A stretch of DNA of 64,000 bases from JAEXOD01 sp963667875 (lineage in GTDB: Bacteria; Bacteroidota; Ignavibacteria; Ignavibacteriales; Melioribacteraceae), in the NCBI GenBank assembly GCA_963667875.2, contig CAXXGC010000004.1, positions 1-64,000 on the forward strand, in the 5' to 3' direction. The notes below the pieces were generated by a model. It was not told where the DNA came from. It made no database searches and saw only the letters and a program-made list of their open reading frames with translations. The translations under genes and the position numbers were made by a program. How positions within the stretch are numbered: the stretch's first letter is position 1; the number at the start of each line of letters is the position of its first letter. This document shows, one piece after another, positions 56,171 through 64,000 of the stretch.

Positions 56171-57991
56171 ATGAAAAAATTTCTATTTCTTTTGTCATTT
56201 GTGATAATTTGCAACAGTATAATTGCTCAGCAGCTTGATAATTTTGTTGCTGAAGTGGGTTCGGAAAAAATTTCCAAATTGGAATTTAAGTTACGTTACG
56301 AAACAATGCCGCATGTATTGGATGATTATTTTAATATTGATTCAGTTAAATTAAAAGTATTAAATACTTTAATTGCTGAAAAATTGTGGGCTAAAGAAGC
56401 TCAATCTTTAGGTTTTGATACTTCGTTTGTATTTAAACAACTTTTTACACCTATTGAAAAAATATTTGTTAGAGATGCACTATTTAATAAAGAAATTGCA
56501 CCTAAAATAACTCTTACTGATAAGGATCTGCAATTTATCCGTTCAAATTATAATTTTAATTGTAAACTTGACATTTATATTTTTAACGATTCAATTTCTG
56601 CTTTTTCAGCATTTAATATTATTAAAGAAAATGTATATGACAAAAAGAAATTGGATGCCTTTGCATACAATATTGATTCAACACAAATCGTATCGATAGG
56701 CTCGCTTGAGAATGAAGAATTGGAAAATGAGGTTCTTTCTGCAAATAAAGGTAATGTTATATCCCCTTATAAATCAAAAAATGATTGGTTTGTTCTTGTG
56801 ATTAAAGATAAATACAAACTATCAATTGAAAAAGAAAAAGAGAAATACATATTAGCAATAAAGGAAAGAATTGCAGAAAGAAGATCTAAAAAATATGGAA
56901 CAATTTATTTAAAAAATTTGCTTAGCGAAATACGTTTTACAATTAACAAGGAATTATTAAATAAATTAACTGATTTAATGTTAAAAAGAGTAGAAAACAA
57001 ATTAATAATTGATTCAACTTTAATAAATAAAACTATATTATTTGAAGAAAGTGATGTAAATTTTTTAATTTCCTCATTTTCTATTGATGAATTAAATTTG
57101 CCTTATGTTTTAAATAATACCGGCAACAATTCTTTGAAGGAATTTTTATATTTTGTAATGTTTGATGATTTTACTATTAAAAATATATCAAAAGAAAATT
57201 TAACCAATAAATTAGTTGCATTTACAAAATATTTTGTCGAACAAGACTTAATTACTAAGGAAGGTTATAAACAAAATCTTCAAAATTCCCCTGCTGTAAT
57301 TGAAGATTTACGAATATGGAAAGAAAATATTTTAGCCCAAATTATTCAAAATACACAAATAAAAGGTATTACTGTTGATGATGCTGAAACAATTGAATAT
57401 TATAATTCAAAATATGCTAATTCAAAATCGGTAACTGAAGTTAATATATTAGAAATTTTAACTTCTAAACTTGATATGATTGAGTTCTTACTGGAACAAA
57501 TAGCAAAAGGAATTGATTTTAAGGAATTAGCAAAACAATATACCGAACGTGAATGGACAAAAGTGAAAGGTGGTGAATTTGGTTTTTTCCCTGTAACCAT
57601 GTATGGTGAAATAGGCAAAACAGCTTCCACTTTGAAAATAAATGAAGTATATGGACCTATAAAAACCTCTGACGGATATTCCATTATTAAATTAATTGAC
57701 AAAAAAGAAAATAAAACAAATAAAGCTTTTTCTGATATCAAAGATATTATTACAGATCAAGTAAAATCTAAAAAAACTTATAAATTGTTAGATGATAAAA
57801 CTTCTTTGTTAGCCAAAAAATATGGTGTCACCATAAATGATGATGTATTAAAAGACACAAAAGTATCAAACGTTAATATGTTTACACACCGATTTATGGG
57901 ATTCGGCGGTAAAATAGCTGCCATGCCTTTTACTAATCCTATATATAATTGGTTTAATTTATATAAAAAATTGGGAAAAGATAATTTATAA
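56171..57991 (+). CDS. Periplasmic parvulin-type peptidyl-prolyl isomerase (PpiC/SurA-like)
   Basis: 606 aa, signal peptide (about 1-20, SIIAQ). Helical chaperone region (about 30-400) and one rotamase domain (about 415-510) with LAKQYTEREWTKVKGGEFGFF and KINEVYGPIKTSDGYSIIKL. Folds or escorts outer-membrane and exported proteins in the periplasm. It begins four bases after the big T9SS-tailed hydrolase and is the last gene before a strong terminator. It therefore appears to be a foldase made together with the locus' exported enzymes. Catalytic efficiency cannot be judged from sequence. Confidence 0.85.
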   Translation: MKKFLFLLSFVIICNSIIAQQLDNFVAEVGSEKISKLEFKLRYETMPHVLDDYFNIDSVKLKVLNTLIAEKLWAKEAQSLGFDTSFVFKQLFTPIEKIFVRDALFNKEIAPKITLTDKDLQFIRSNYNFNCKLDIYIFNDSISAFSAFNIIKENVYDKKKLDAFAYNIDSTQIVSIGSLENEELENEVLSANKGNVISPYKSKNDWFVLVIKDKYKLSIEKEKEKYILAIKERIAERRSKKYGTIYLKNLLSEIRFTINKELLNKLTDLMLKRVENKLIIDSTLINKTILFEESDVNFLISSFSIDELNLPYVLNNTGNNSLKEFLYFVMFDDFTIKNISKENLTNKLVAFTKYFVEQDLITKEGYKQNLQNSPAVIEDLRIWKENILAQIIQNTQIKGITVDDAETIEYYNSKYANSKSVTEVNILEILTSKLDMIEFLLEQIAKGIDFKELAKQYTEREWTKVKGGEFGFFPVTMYGEIGKTASTLKINEVYGPIKTSDGYSIIKLIDKKENKTNKAFSDIKDIITDQVKSKKTYKLLDDKTSLLAKKYGVTINDDVLKDTKVSNVNMFTHRFMGFGGKIAAMPFTNPIYNWFNLYKKLGKDNL

Positions 57992-58014
57992 AGATTATTA
58001 TATTGGAGATACTT

Positions 58015-58040
58015 AGGGGGTATTTTACCCCCTCTTTTTT
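58015..58040 (+). terminator. Intrinsic terminator ending the right-arm operon
   Basis: 8-bp stem AGGGGGTA / TACCCCCT with a 3-base loop (58015-58033), followed by CTTTTTT. It lies just after the isomerase gene and before the convergent citrate synthase stop. Flanking A/T runs could also let it act on the opposite strand. Confidence 0.85.
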
Positions 58041-59343
58041 ATTTAATACCTGCAATCTTTTCTAGCATATCAGTTGTAAGCGATTTAGGACGTTCAATAG
58101 GATACATTAATGCTCTGTCCCAAATTATATTAGCTAACACCCCAAAAGCTCTGCCAACGCCAAATAAAACAGTATAGAAATCATATTCCCGCAACCCATA
58201 GTACCATTGTATAACACCGGATTGTGCATCTACATTTGGCCAAGGATTTTTTGCTTTTCCTTTTGCAGTTAAAATATCGGGAACAACTTTATATAAAGTA
58301 CTCACAAATTTAAATAAATCATAATCAGGTAAATATTTTAAACAATATTCTCTTTGAGCTTCATAACGTGGATCTGTTTTTCTTAAAACTGCATGTCCAT
58401 AACCCGGTATAACATGACCGCTATTAAGAGTATCGCAAACAAATTTTTTCATTTCTTCTTCATTTGGAATTTTACCATCCATTTTTTTTACAACATCCTG
58501 AATCCACATTAAAACTTCTTGATTTGCCAAACCGTGTAAAGGACCAGCTAATCCATTAAGCATTGAGGAAATACTTAAATATGGATCAGATAAACTGCTT
58601 GCCACCAAATGACCGGCATGAGCACTTACATTTCCGTTTTCATGATCACTATGTAAAATAAAAAACAATCTGGCAACTTCATCATAAGGTTCTGCAAAAC
58701 CCATCATTTTTGCAAAATTGCTTCCAAAATCCGAGTTGTCCTCTTGTTCAGCAAATACGTCATCCTTATATTTAAGCCTGTAAATAAAGGCTGCAATTGT
58801 TGAAAGTTTGGCTAACAGATTCAACGAGTCTTCGTAAGTTGAATCCCAATAATCTAGTTTATTAATGCCATCGTGATATTTTTTTACAAATATAGAATCC
58901 GGTTGCAGTGCTAAAACTGCTGCCGAAAGTAAAGTCATTGGGTGCGTATCTTTAGGGAATGTGCGTAATAAATTAAAAATGTATTCGGGTACTGCATGTC
59001 GACGTTTAAAATCATCAAGAAGTCCTTGAATCTCTTCATCTGTAGGTATATCCCCTGTAAGCAATAAATAAAACAAACCTTCAACATAAGGAATTTCTTT
59101 TCCCGGAGGTTTTGGCAATTTTTCTAAAGTTTCTTTTACAGTATAACCCCTAAAACGAATTCCTTCATTTGGATCAAGATATGAAATATCAGTGATTAAA
59201 CATTTAACTGCCCGCATACCACCAATTATTTGTTCCATTGTTACTTGACCAACAATAACATTTCCAAATTCTGTTGCAAGTCTTTGTGTTCTTGGACGCC
59301 AACCAAGAATTTTTTCATGGAGTTTTTCTTTTAAAATACTCAT
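58039..59343 (-). CDS. gltA: Citrate synthase
   Basis: 434 aa, cytoplasmic, condenses oxaloacetate and acetyl-CoA. Catalytic and binding motifs: ILHSDHENGNVSAHAGHLV, GLAGPLHGLANQE (catalytic His), PGYGHAVLRKTDPR (second His). The close match of SDHENGNVSAHA and the extended N-terminus (FRGYTVKETLEKLP) place it with the eukaryotic-mitochondrial-like citrate synthases found in several bacteria rather than the short E. coli type. ATG preceded by AGGAG. Single gene, convergent to the glycan locus. Confidence 0.95.
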   Translation of the reverse strand: MSILKEKLHEKILGWRPRTQRLATEFGNVIVGQVTMEQIIGGMRAVKCLITDISYLDPNEGIRFRGYTVKETLEKLPKPPGKEIPYVEGLFYLLLTGDIPTDEEIQGLLDDFKRRHAVPEYIFNLLRTFPKDTHPMTLLSAAVLALQPDSIFVKKYHDGINKLDYWDSTYEDSLNLLAKLSTIAAFIYRLKYKDDVFAEQEDNSDFGSNFAKMMGFAEPYDEVARLFFILHSDHENGNVSAHAGHLVASSLSDPYLSISSMLNGLAGPLHGLANQEVLMWIQDVVKKMDGKIPNEEEMKKFVCDTLNSGHVIPGYGHAVLRKTDPRYEAQREYCLKYLPDYDLFKFVSTLYKVVPDILTAKGKAKNPWPNVDAQSGVIQWYYGLREYDFYTVLFGVGRAFGVLANIIWDRALMYPIERPKSLTTDMLEKIAGIK

Positions 59344-59397
59344 ACTACATTTCTCCTGTTAGTTTATATATATTACTTCATGGGTAAAAATCTAAAA

Positions 59398-60678
59398 TTA
59401 TAAGGAACAAATAATCTTTTTTGCAGTCTGTCTACCGCTTTTTACCGCACTTTCAATTGTTGATGGTAAACCGGTATTAGTCCAATCGCCTGCAAAATAC
59501 ACATTCTTATTATCAAACGTAAATTTGTGTCTAATCGTTTCAAGTTTTTCATTTAAAATAAAAGTGGCTCGTTTTTCTTTAATTATCTGAAAACTAACAA
59601 AGTCATTTTCTTTCATAAACGGAAAAAACTTCTTCAATTCGTTCTTAAAGATGTTATAAATAGTTTCGTCATTTAGATCAATCAAATCTTTAGCGTTACT
59701 TGTAACTAAACTAATGTAATTATTTTTGTTAAATACCCAATGAATAGGAGAATTTGTTAAAGTATAGTATTTTTGATCAAATTTATTTTCCTTAATTTTT
59801 ATAAAAGTCGATATTATTGGTGAATATTCAAAATTATCCAATTCCGGTACATCCTTATGATGTTGAATAATTGGCTTCAAACTATATGGCGGAATAGCAA
59901 ATATTATCTTATCAAAATTTGTATAAACTGATTTATTTGTAACTACAACATTAATTTTATCTTTGTTTATATCAAAACTTTCTACTCTTTCCGAAAGAAA
60001 TATTTTATTTCGTTTTTCCTTCAAGTATTTTTCAGCATTTTCCGAAAATAATTCAGATAATGGAACATTTGGAACAATAAAATTAAATCCGCTTTTATTA
60101 TTAAAAAACATTTCCTTTAAAACATTTTTAAACATTTCCGCCGATGCAGATTCCAAACTACAATTAAAAATACTTACCACTAACGGTTCCCACAAAGTAA
60201 TAATTGAATTTTCGGATTGTTTGGTTTTAATAAGCCAATCTTTAATACTAAACCCAGTTAAATTCTTTCCTATCAAAATATCAAAAAACAAAAACCCAAT
60301 ATTAATTTTATCTGCCGCGGTTAAAAGTTTAAAATTATAAAAAGCACTTATTAAGTTTAACGGATAAAAATTAGATGTAGATTTTAGGAAAAAGATTCGA
60401 CCTGAAGGATGTATAAACGGAATATTTATTCTGTTATTTATATCAATATACTTTTTTGCGGAAATTGTATTAATTAAATCCAATGTATTGTTATAGCAGC
60501 CAAGCATCAAATGCTGGCCATTATCAATAATCAAATCTAACTTTTTTGAATAAAACGAATAGGCTTTACCGCCTAATTTGGGAGAAGCTTCAATAATTGT
60601 AGAATTTATTCCCTCTTTTGCCAAAAAAACTGCAGTTGACAAACCGGAGAGCCCTCCTCCTACAATCAAACACTGCAT
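59398..60678 (-). CDS. hpnE: Hydroxysqualene dehydroxylase HpnE (FAD)
   Basis: 426 aa. N-terminal dinucleotide fold MQCLIVGGGLSGLSTAVFLA and EASPKLGGKAYSF (FAD binding). The C-terminal flavin motif is NVYFAGDWTNTGLPSTIESAVKSG. It reduces hydroxysqualene to squalene in the HpnC-HpnD-HpnE pathway. It starts one base after hpnD ends, and the three genes form a co-directional operon hpnC-hpnD-hpnE. A carotenoid desaturase is the alternative for the fold, but the neighbours decide for HpnE. Confidence 0.9.
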   Translation of the reverse strand: MQCLIVGGGLSGLSTAVFLAKEGINSTIIEASPKLGGKAYSFYSKKLDLIIDNGQHLMLGCYNNTLDLINTISAKKYIDINNRINIPFIHPSGRIFFLKSTSNFYPLNLISAFYNFKLLTAADKINIGFLFFDILIGKNLTGFSIKDWLIKTKQSENSIITLWEPLVVSIFNCSLESASAEMFKNVLKEMFFNNKSGFNFIVPNVPLSELFSENAEKYLKEKRNKIFLSERVESFDINKDKINVVVTNKSVYTNFDKIIFAIPPYSLKPIIQHHKDVPELDNFEYSPIISTFIKIKENKFDQKYYTLTNSPIHWVFNKNNYISLVTSNAKDLIDLNDETIYNIFKNELKKFFPFMKENDFVSFQIIKEKRATFILNEKLETIRHKFTFDNKNVYFAGDWTNTGLPSTIESAVKSGRQTAKKIICSL

Positions 60679-60679
60679 A

Positions 60680-61525
60680 TTAATATACTAAACTATATTT
60701 TGCCCAAACGCCAACTGCTAAATAAACTTTTTCAAAGTTTGAAACAGAAATTTTCTTATCGTAAATATTATAATTATTTTTTTCAATTTTCTTTAACAAT
60801 GCGTAATATATATGCTGCATTGCCCGAGCCGGAAACATAGCTAATTTATCATCTTTATTTAAAGATTCGTCCGCTTTTTCAAAATATGTATGGGCTCTAA
60901 CAGAATTTTTTTCCATCAAGTTTACAAAATTACTGTTATAAACATTATTAAATAAATCAGCTTCCGAATAATTAAACTCTTTCAGATCCTGCTGAGGCAA
61001 ATAAATTCTACCTTTGGCAGCATCAACTTTAACATCACGTAAAATGTTTGTTAGTTGTAAAGCAAGTCCAAGATTTATAGCAAAATCTTTAGTCGATTTA
61101 TGTTTATAACCAAATATTTCAATACACATCAATCCAACAGTAGAAGCTACACGATAACAATATTCTGCCAAATCGTCAAAACTTAAATATCTTTTTTTCT
61201 GTAAATCCATTTCCATTCCAACAATTAATTCAAAAAATGGCTCTACAGGAATATTAAATTGTTTTATTATTGTGGCAACTTTATTCAACAAAAGATAATT
61301 CGAACTTCCGGTAAATGACTTCTCAAATTCCATACGCCATTTCCTGAGTTTTTCGTATTTTATTTCATCAGGTTCATTGCCTTCATCAATAATATCGTCA
61401 GTTTCTCTGCAAAAAGCGTAAACAGTATTCATGGCATCGCGTTTTTGCTTTGGCAATAAATTAAATGCATAATAAAAACTGCTCTTCCCCTCTTTTATCG
61501 GTTGGGCGTTCTCTATTTCGCTCAT
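60680..61525 (-). CDS. hpnD: Presqualene diphosphate synthase HpnD
   Basis: 281 aa trans-isoprenyl diphosphate synthase fold. First Asp-rich motif YAFCRETDDIIDE (about 31-43), second LQLTNILRDVKVDAAKGRIYLP (about 156-177). Joins two farnesyl diphosphates to presqualene diphosphate. The GMEMDLQKKRYLSFDDLAEYCYRVASTVG block is typical of HpnD. Its ATG overlaps the hpnC stop (61522-61525, ATGA-type overlap). Confidence 0.92.
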   Translation of the reverse strand: MSEIENAQPIKEGKSSFYYAFNLLPKQKRDAMNTVYAFCRETDDIIDEGNEPDEIKYEKLRKWRMEFEKSFTGSSNYLLLNKVATIIKQFNIPVEPFFELIVGMEMDLQKKRYLSFDDLAEYCYRVASTVGLMCIEIFGYKHKSTKDFAINLGLALQLTNILRDVKVDAAKGRIYLPQQDLKEFNYSEADLFNNVYNSNFVNLMEKNSVRAHTYFEKADESLNKDDKLAMFPARAMQHIYYALLKKIEKNNYNIYDKKISVSNFEKVYLAVGVWAKYSLVY

Positions 61526-62367
61526 TTTGTCACACTTTTTGTAATTAATTTAATTATATCTAGTTTATTTAGCTTTGGTCTATTTAAAATTACATTATAA
61601 TTATTGGTTTCTATTTTATTTAATATTTTTTCACCACCTAAAATAGTCCAAATTATCTGATATTTTAATCTACCATTTAGTAATTTAATCAAATTTTTAC
61701 CAATATCAAATATCTTTTTTGTTCTATCCACCTGAAATTGTAAAAGTGCACTAAAATTTGCATTAAAATTACTATTAATTAATTCATCAATCGAAAGTCC
61801 ATACTTAATAATTTCTTCAACGGGTAAATATAATCTGTTCCGTTCTCTATCAATAGAAAAATCTTGATAAAAATTAGTTAATTGTAAAGCAGTACATATA
61901 TTATCCGAATAAAAATAGGCTTCCTCGCTGCGTATATCATACAACTGTAATATTAATCTGCCCACCGGATTAGCAGATAGTTTACAATAACCAAGGATAT
62001 CTTCAAATGTATTATATCTTTTTACCGTCAAATCCTGCTTAAATGCCTGTAATAAATTAATAAACAAATAAGGACTTAAATTTTGTTCCTTAATTGTATT
62101 ATTTAAAGCCATAAAAAAGTTATCAGCAAAATCACCCCTAATAGCATTTTCAAAGTTGTTTTGATAATTATCAAGAAGTTCAACTCTGTTAAATTTGCTA
62201 TATTTTTCCTCGTCGGCAAAGTCATCGGCGGTTCGGGCAAATTTATAAATTACCGCCACATGTTTTTGCAAATGTTTTGGCACAAAAAAAGAAATTACAG
62301 GAAAATTTTCGTAATGTTCTTTGGCTTCTGTTAAAGCAATATTATATTCGTTATCTATTGAATTCAT
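61522..62367 (-). CDS. hpnC: Hydroxysqualene synthase HpnC
   Basis: 281 aa, paralogous to HpnD. Recognised by VISFFVPKHLQKHVAVIYKF and ARTADDFADEE (first Asp-rich motif, about 45-55), plus LQLTNFYQDFSIDRERNRLYLP (second). Converts presqualene diphosphate to hydroxysqualene, which HpnE reduces. Squalene would feed hopanoid or sterol-like lipids, but no squalene-hopene cyclase gene is in this window. First gene of the hpnCDE operon. The 170 bases upstream show nothing clear. Confidence 0.92.
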   Translation of the reverse strand: MNSIDNEYNIALTEAKEHYENFPVISFFVPKHLQKHVAVIYKFARTADDFADEEKYSKFNRVELLDNYQNNFENAIRGDFADNFFMALNNTIKEQNLSPYLFINLLQAFKQDLTVKRYNTFEDILGYCKLSANPVGRLILQLYDIRSEEAYFYSDNICTALQLTNFYQDFSIDRERNRLYLPVEEIIKYGLSIDELINSNFNANFSALLQFQVDRTKKIFDIGKNLIKLLNGRLKYQIIWTILGGEKILNKIETNNYNVILNRPKLNKLDIIKLITKSVTK

Positions 62368-62537
62368 GCAAAATTAAAATTTAATATTTGTAAATATAAC
62401 AACTAATATTTAATAATTGGAATATTTTTCCATTAAACGTAAAGCTTATTAAATGTTTAATATATTATTAATATTTTAATTACTTTAATCCAATAAAATC
62501 ACTCAACGTTAATTTTTAACTATATTATTCCTTCAAT

Positions 62538-64000
62538 TTATGCTTCTCTTACATGAGGATCATGTTTGCGTATATATTCCAAAAGTTCTTTTGCAACTTC
62601 AGTTACAAGTATTATTTCATTATAATCTATATAAACGCCGTTAAAATATTGCATAATAATAGTATCACCCATTTTTGTTTCGGGTAAAATACCGGTAAAA
62701 ATAAATCCCATACTTTCAAGCTGTGGAATAATAACAGAAGTCATTGGATCAGCTAGCGATAAATAAAGTTCAATTACCTGAATTTCATCCATAAATATTT
62801 TTCGCATTTCCTGCCTGATTACCGGGATAGTATCCAAACCGCTTTCCAAAATAAACATTTCGGCTAATGAACGTAAGGAATTAATACTGACTTCGGTAAT
62901 ACATTTTTCATTTTTATATTTCGGGTTTACCGGTATAACACATTCTACGGTATCTCCAATATTTTCAAATAACATTTTAATCATATTTTTATGTTCTACC
63001 GGTACAAATATCTCCCGTTGTATTGGTCTTTCTAAATATTTAAAACCTAATACATCCGAGTTTCTTTGCTTTAACGTATCTTTAATACCCTTAAAAGAAA
63101 GTGATTTAGGAGAATGTGCCAATAGCAGTCCACAGTCCTTATATCCAAGTTTCATACAAAATTTTTGGGTGTACGGATGCGCTGTAACTTCTTTTACTTG
63201 AACTCCCCTAAGTAAAGCTTTTCTGGCTTCCATTTCAAGATACTCGCCAAGCTGGCGTGCAAAACCTTGTCCGCGAAACTTCTTTTTAGTAACCGCAATT
63301 CCAACTTCGGAAGGTAATCTTTCGTAAGAAATCAGAGCAAAATGTCCCCCCATTTCACCCTCCTTGGTCATTGCAACAGCCGAACGTAATTTCCCGCTTT
63401 CATTCATTGTAACAACACGTTCCGGATAATAAATATTTTCGTTTGCATACGAATATCCGTAACAATCATAAATACACCTACATACTTCAAGGGCTTCATT
63501 TGGTCGCATTAAACGAATATCAAATTCAATCTGTTCAACCGGAGTATTGGATTCCATGGGTTTAACTAATTCCGGTTCAACCGGAACAACTTGATCTTGT
63601 GCAATAAGAGGAGTATTAAAATATTTAATTAAAACAACCTCTTTACCTTTATTACCAAGATTATTAAAACAATATTCGTTCATTGTCTTTTTAATCAAAT
63701 AGGAACCGAGTCCGTCAAGATCTCTATCAAAAATATCAGCTTTGGGATCATAAATTGGGGCTGATTCAGGATCGTAAGGAAGTCCCATATCGTGAACATG
63801 GATTTCTATACCATCCAACCGTTGTAAAAAATGCACATCATATTCTCCAATTTCATCCTTTATAAATGAAGTTGTTATAACATTAAAACAAGCCTCTTCA
63901 ACTGCAAGTTGAATCATTTTGCAATCATCCTGCGAAAATCCTATTATTTCCCCAATTTTATTAGAATAATTTAATATAGCGGGAATAAGGTCTTTATCGT
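62538..64000 (-). CDS. RsbW-like ATPase domain fused to GNAT acetyltransferase (5' end outside window)
   Basis: The frame is open to the window edge, so the ATG at 63915-63917 is internal. Upstream codons read DLIPAILNYSNKIGEIIGFS, the normal start of an anti-sigma-type HATPase_c_2 domain. That domain has N box LAVEEACFNVI, G1 VHDMGLPYDP and G2 DGLGSYLIKK. A GNAT domain follows (about 130-280 from the internal Met) with acetyl-CoA loop KKFRGQGFARQL. A further 180-residue C-terminal region (about 280-459) looks like a second, degenerate GNAT-like fold. Function unknown: perhaps a nucleotide- or partner-controlled acetyltransferase. It is upstream of hpnC on the same strand, separated by 170 bases. 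Confidence 0.8.
   Translation of the reverse strand, partial: DKDLIPAILNYSNKIGEIIGFSQDDCKMIQLAVEEACFNVITTSFIKDEIGEYDVHFLQRLDGIEIHVHDMGLPYDPESAPIYDPKADIFDRDLDGLGSYLIKKTMNEYCFNNLGNKGKEVVLIKYFNTPLIAQDQVVPVEPELVKPMESNTPVEQIEFDIRLMRPNEALEVCRCIYDCYGYSYANENIYYPERVVTMNESGKLRSAVAMTKEGEMGGHFALISYERLPSEVGIAVTKKKFRGQGFARQLGEYLEMEARKALLRGVQVKEVTAHPYTQKFCMKLGYKDCGLLLAHSPKSLSFKGIKDTLKQRNSDVLGFKYLERPIQREIFVPVEHKNMIKMLFENIGDTVECVIPVNPKYKNEKCITEVSINSLRSLAEMFILESGLDTIPVIRQEMRKIFMDEIQVIELYLSLADPMTSVIIPQLESMGFIFTGILPETKMGDTIIMQYFNGVYIDYNEIILVTEVAKELLEYIRKHDPHVREA

Overview
The window is a chromosomal segment of an AT-rich, Gram-negative bacterium of the Bacteroidota/Chlorobi/Ignavibacteriota group, most like Ignavibacteria (Melioribacter/Ignavibacterium relatives). 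Evidence: six proteins end in a type IX secretion (T9SS) sorting tail with the NYPNPFNP-type motif. There is also a PorV-like outer-membrane protein, a TonB-dependent receptor with a CarboxypepD_reg N-terminus, a DUF4837 lipoprotein, a TMEM260-like (DUF2723) protein and an hpnCDE squalene cluster. No rRNA, tRNA, CRISPR array, phage or intact insertion sequence was seen.

Left part (1-20150), mostly housekeeping. It holds the 5' part of secA (carrying an apparent 1-base frameshift), then divergent glnE overlapping a TMEM260-like membrane glycosyltransferase, then a secreted protein of Trp-rich tandem repeats. A 556-base gene-free stretch follows. Next, on the minus strand, comes a DUF4837 lipoprotein and a tightly packed run greA-ribD-ribE-tilS-hpt-ftsH-DGK1/SEC59-like kinase. 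In that run genes overlap or abut, and four consecutive genes start with GTG or TTG. An AddB-like nuclease and a small protein with an IscX domain close this part.

Centre (20291-57991), a polysaccharide-utilisation locus for a glucose polymer, probably a beta-glucan of the laminarin or mixed-linkage type. It is built around a regulatory trio on the minus strand: a membrane-anchored sugar-binding protein, a histidine kinase and an NtrC-class sigma-54 response regulator. To the left runs a minus-strand operon: SGLT-type symporter, multidomain carbohydrate-binding surface protein, TonB-dependent receptor, a 1033-aa secreted protein, PorV-like protein, GH16, GH26 and a CotH-like protein. A good sigma-54 promoter (GG-N10-GC) lies just upstream of its first gene. 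To the right runs a plus-strand block: GluP/FucP-type sugar importer, ROK glucokinase, two GH3 enzymes, a lipoprotein clan GH-A hydrolase, a GH5, a PA14-containing GH3, a large T9SS-tailed GH-A enzyme with an internal CBM, and a parvulin-type foldase, ending in a strong terminator. Proposed logic: surface GH16/GH26/GH-A enzymes cut the polymer, the receptor imports oligomers, periplasmic GH5/GH3 enzymes release glucose, and SGLT/MFS carriers plus glucokinase feed it to glycolysis. The binding protein would report oligosaccharide to the kinase. No SusD homologue was recognised.

Right part (58039-64000): citrate synthase, the hpnC-hpnD-hpnE squalene genes, and a protein joining an RsbW-like ATPase domain to a GNAT domain, whose 5' end lies beyond the window.

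All assignments come from reading motifs and family resemblance by eye; no search or structure prediction was run.
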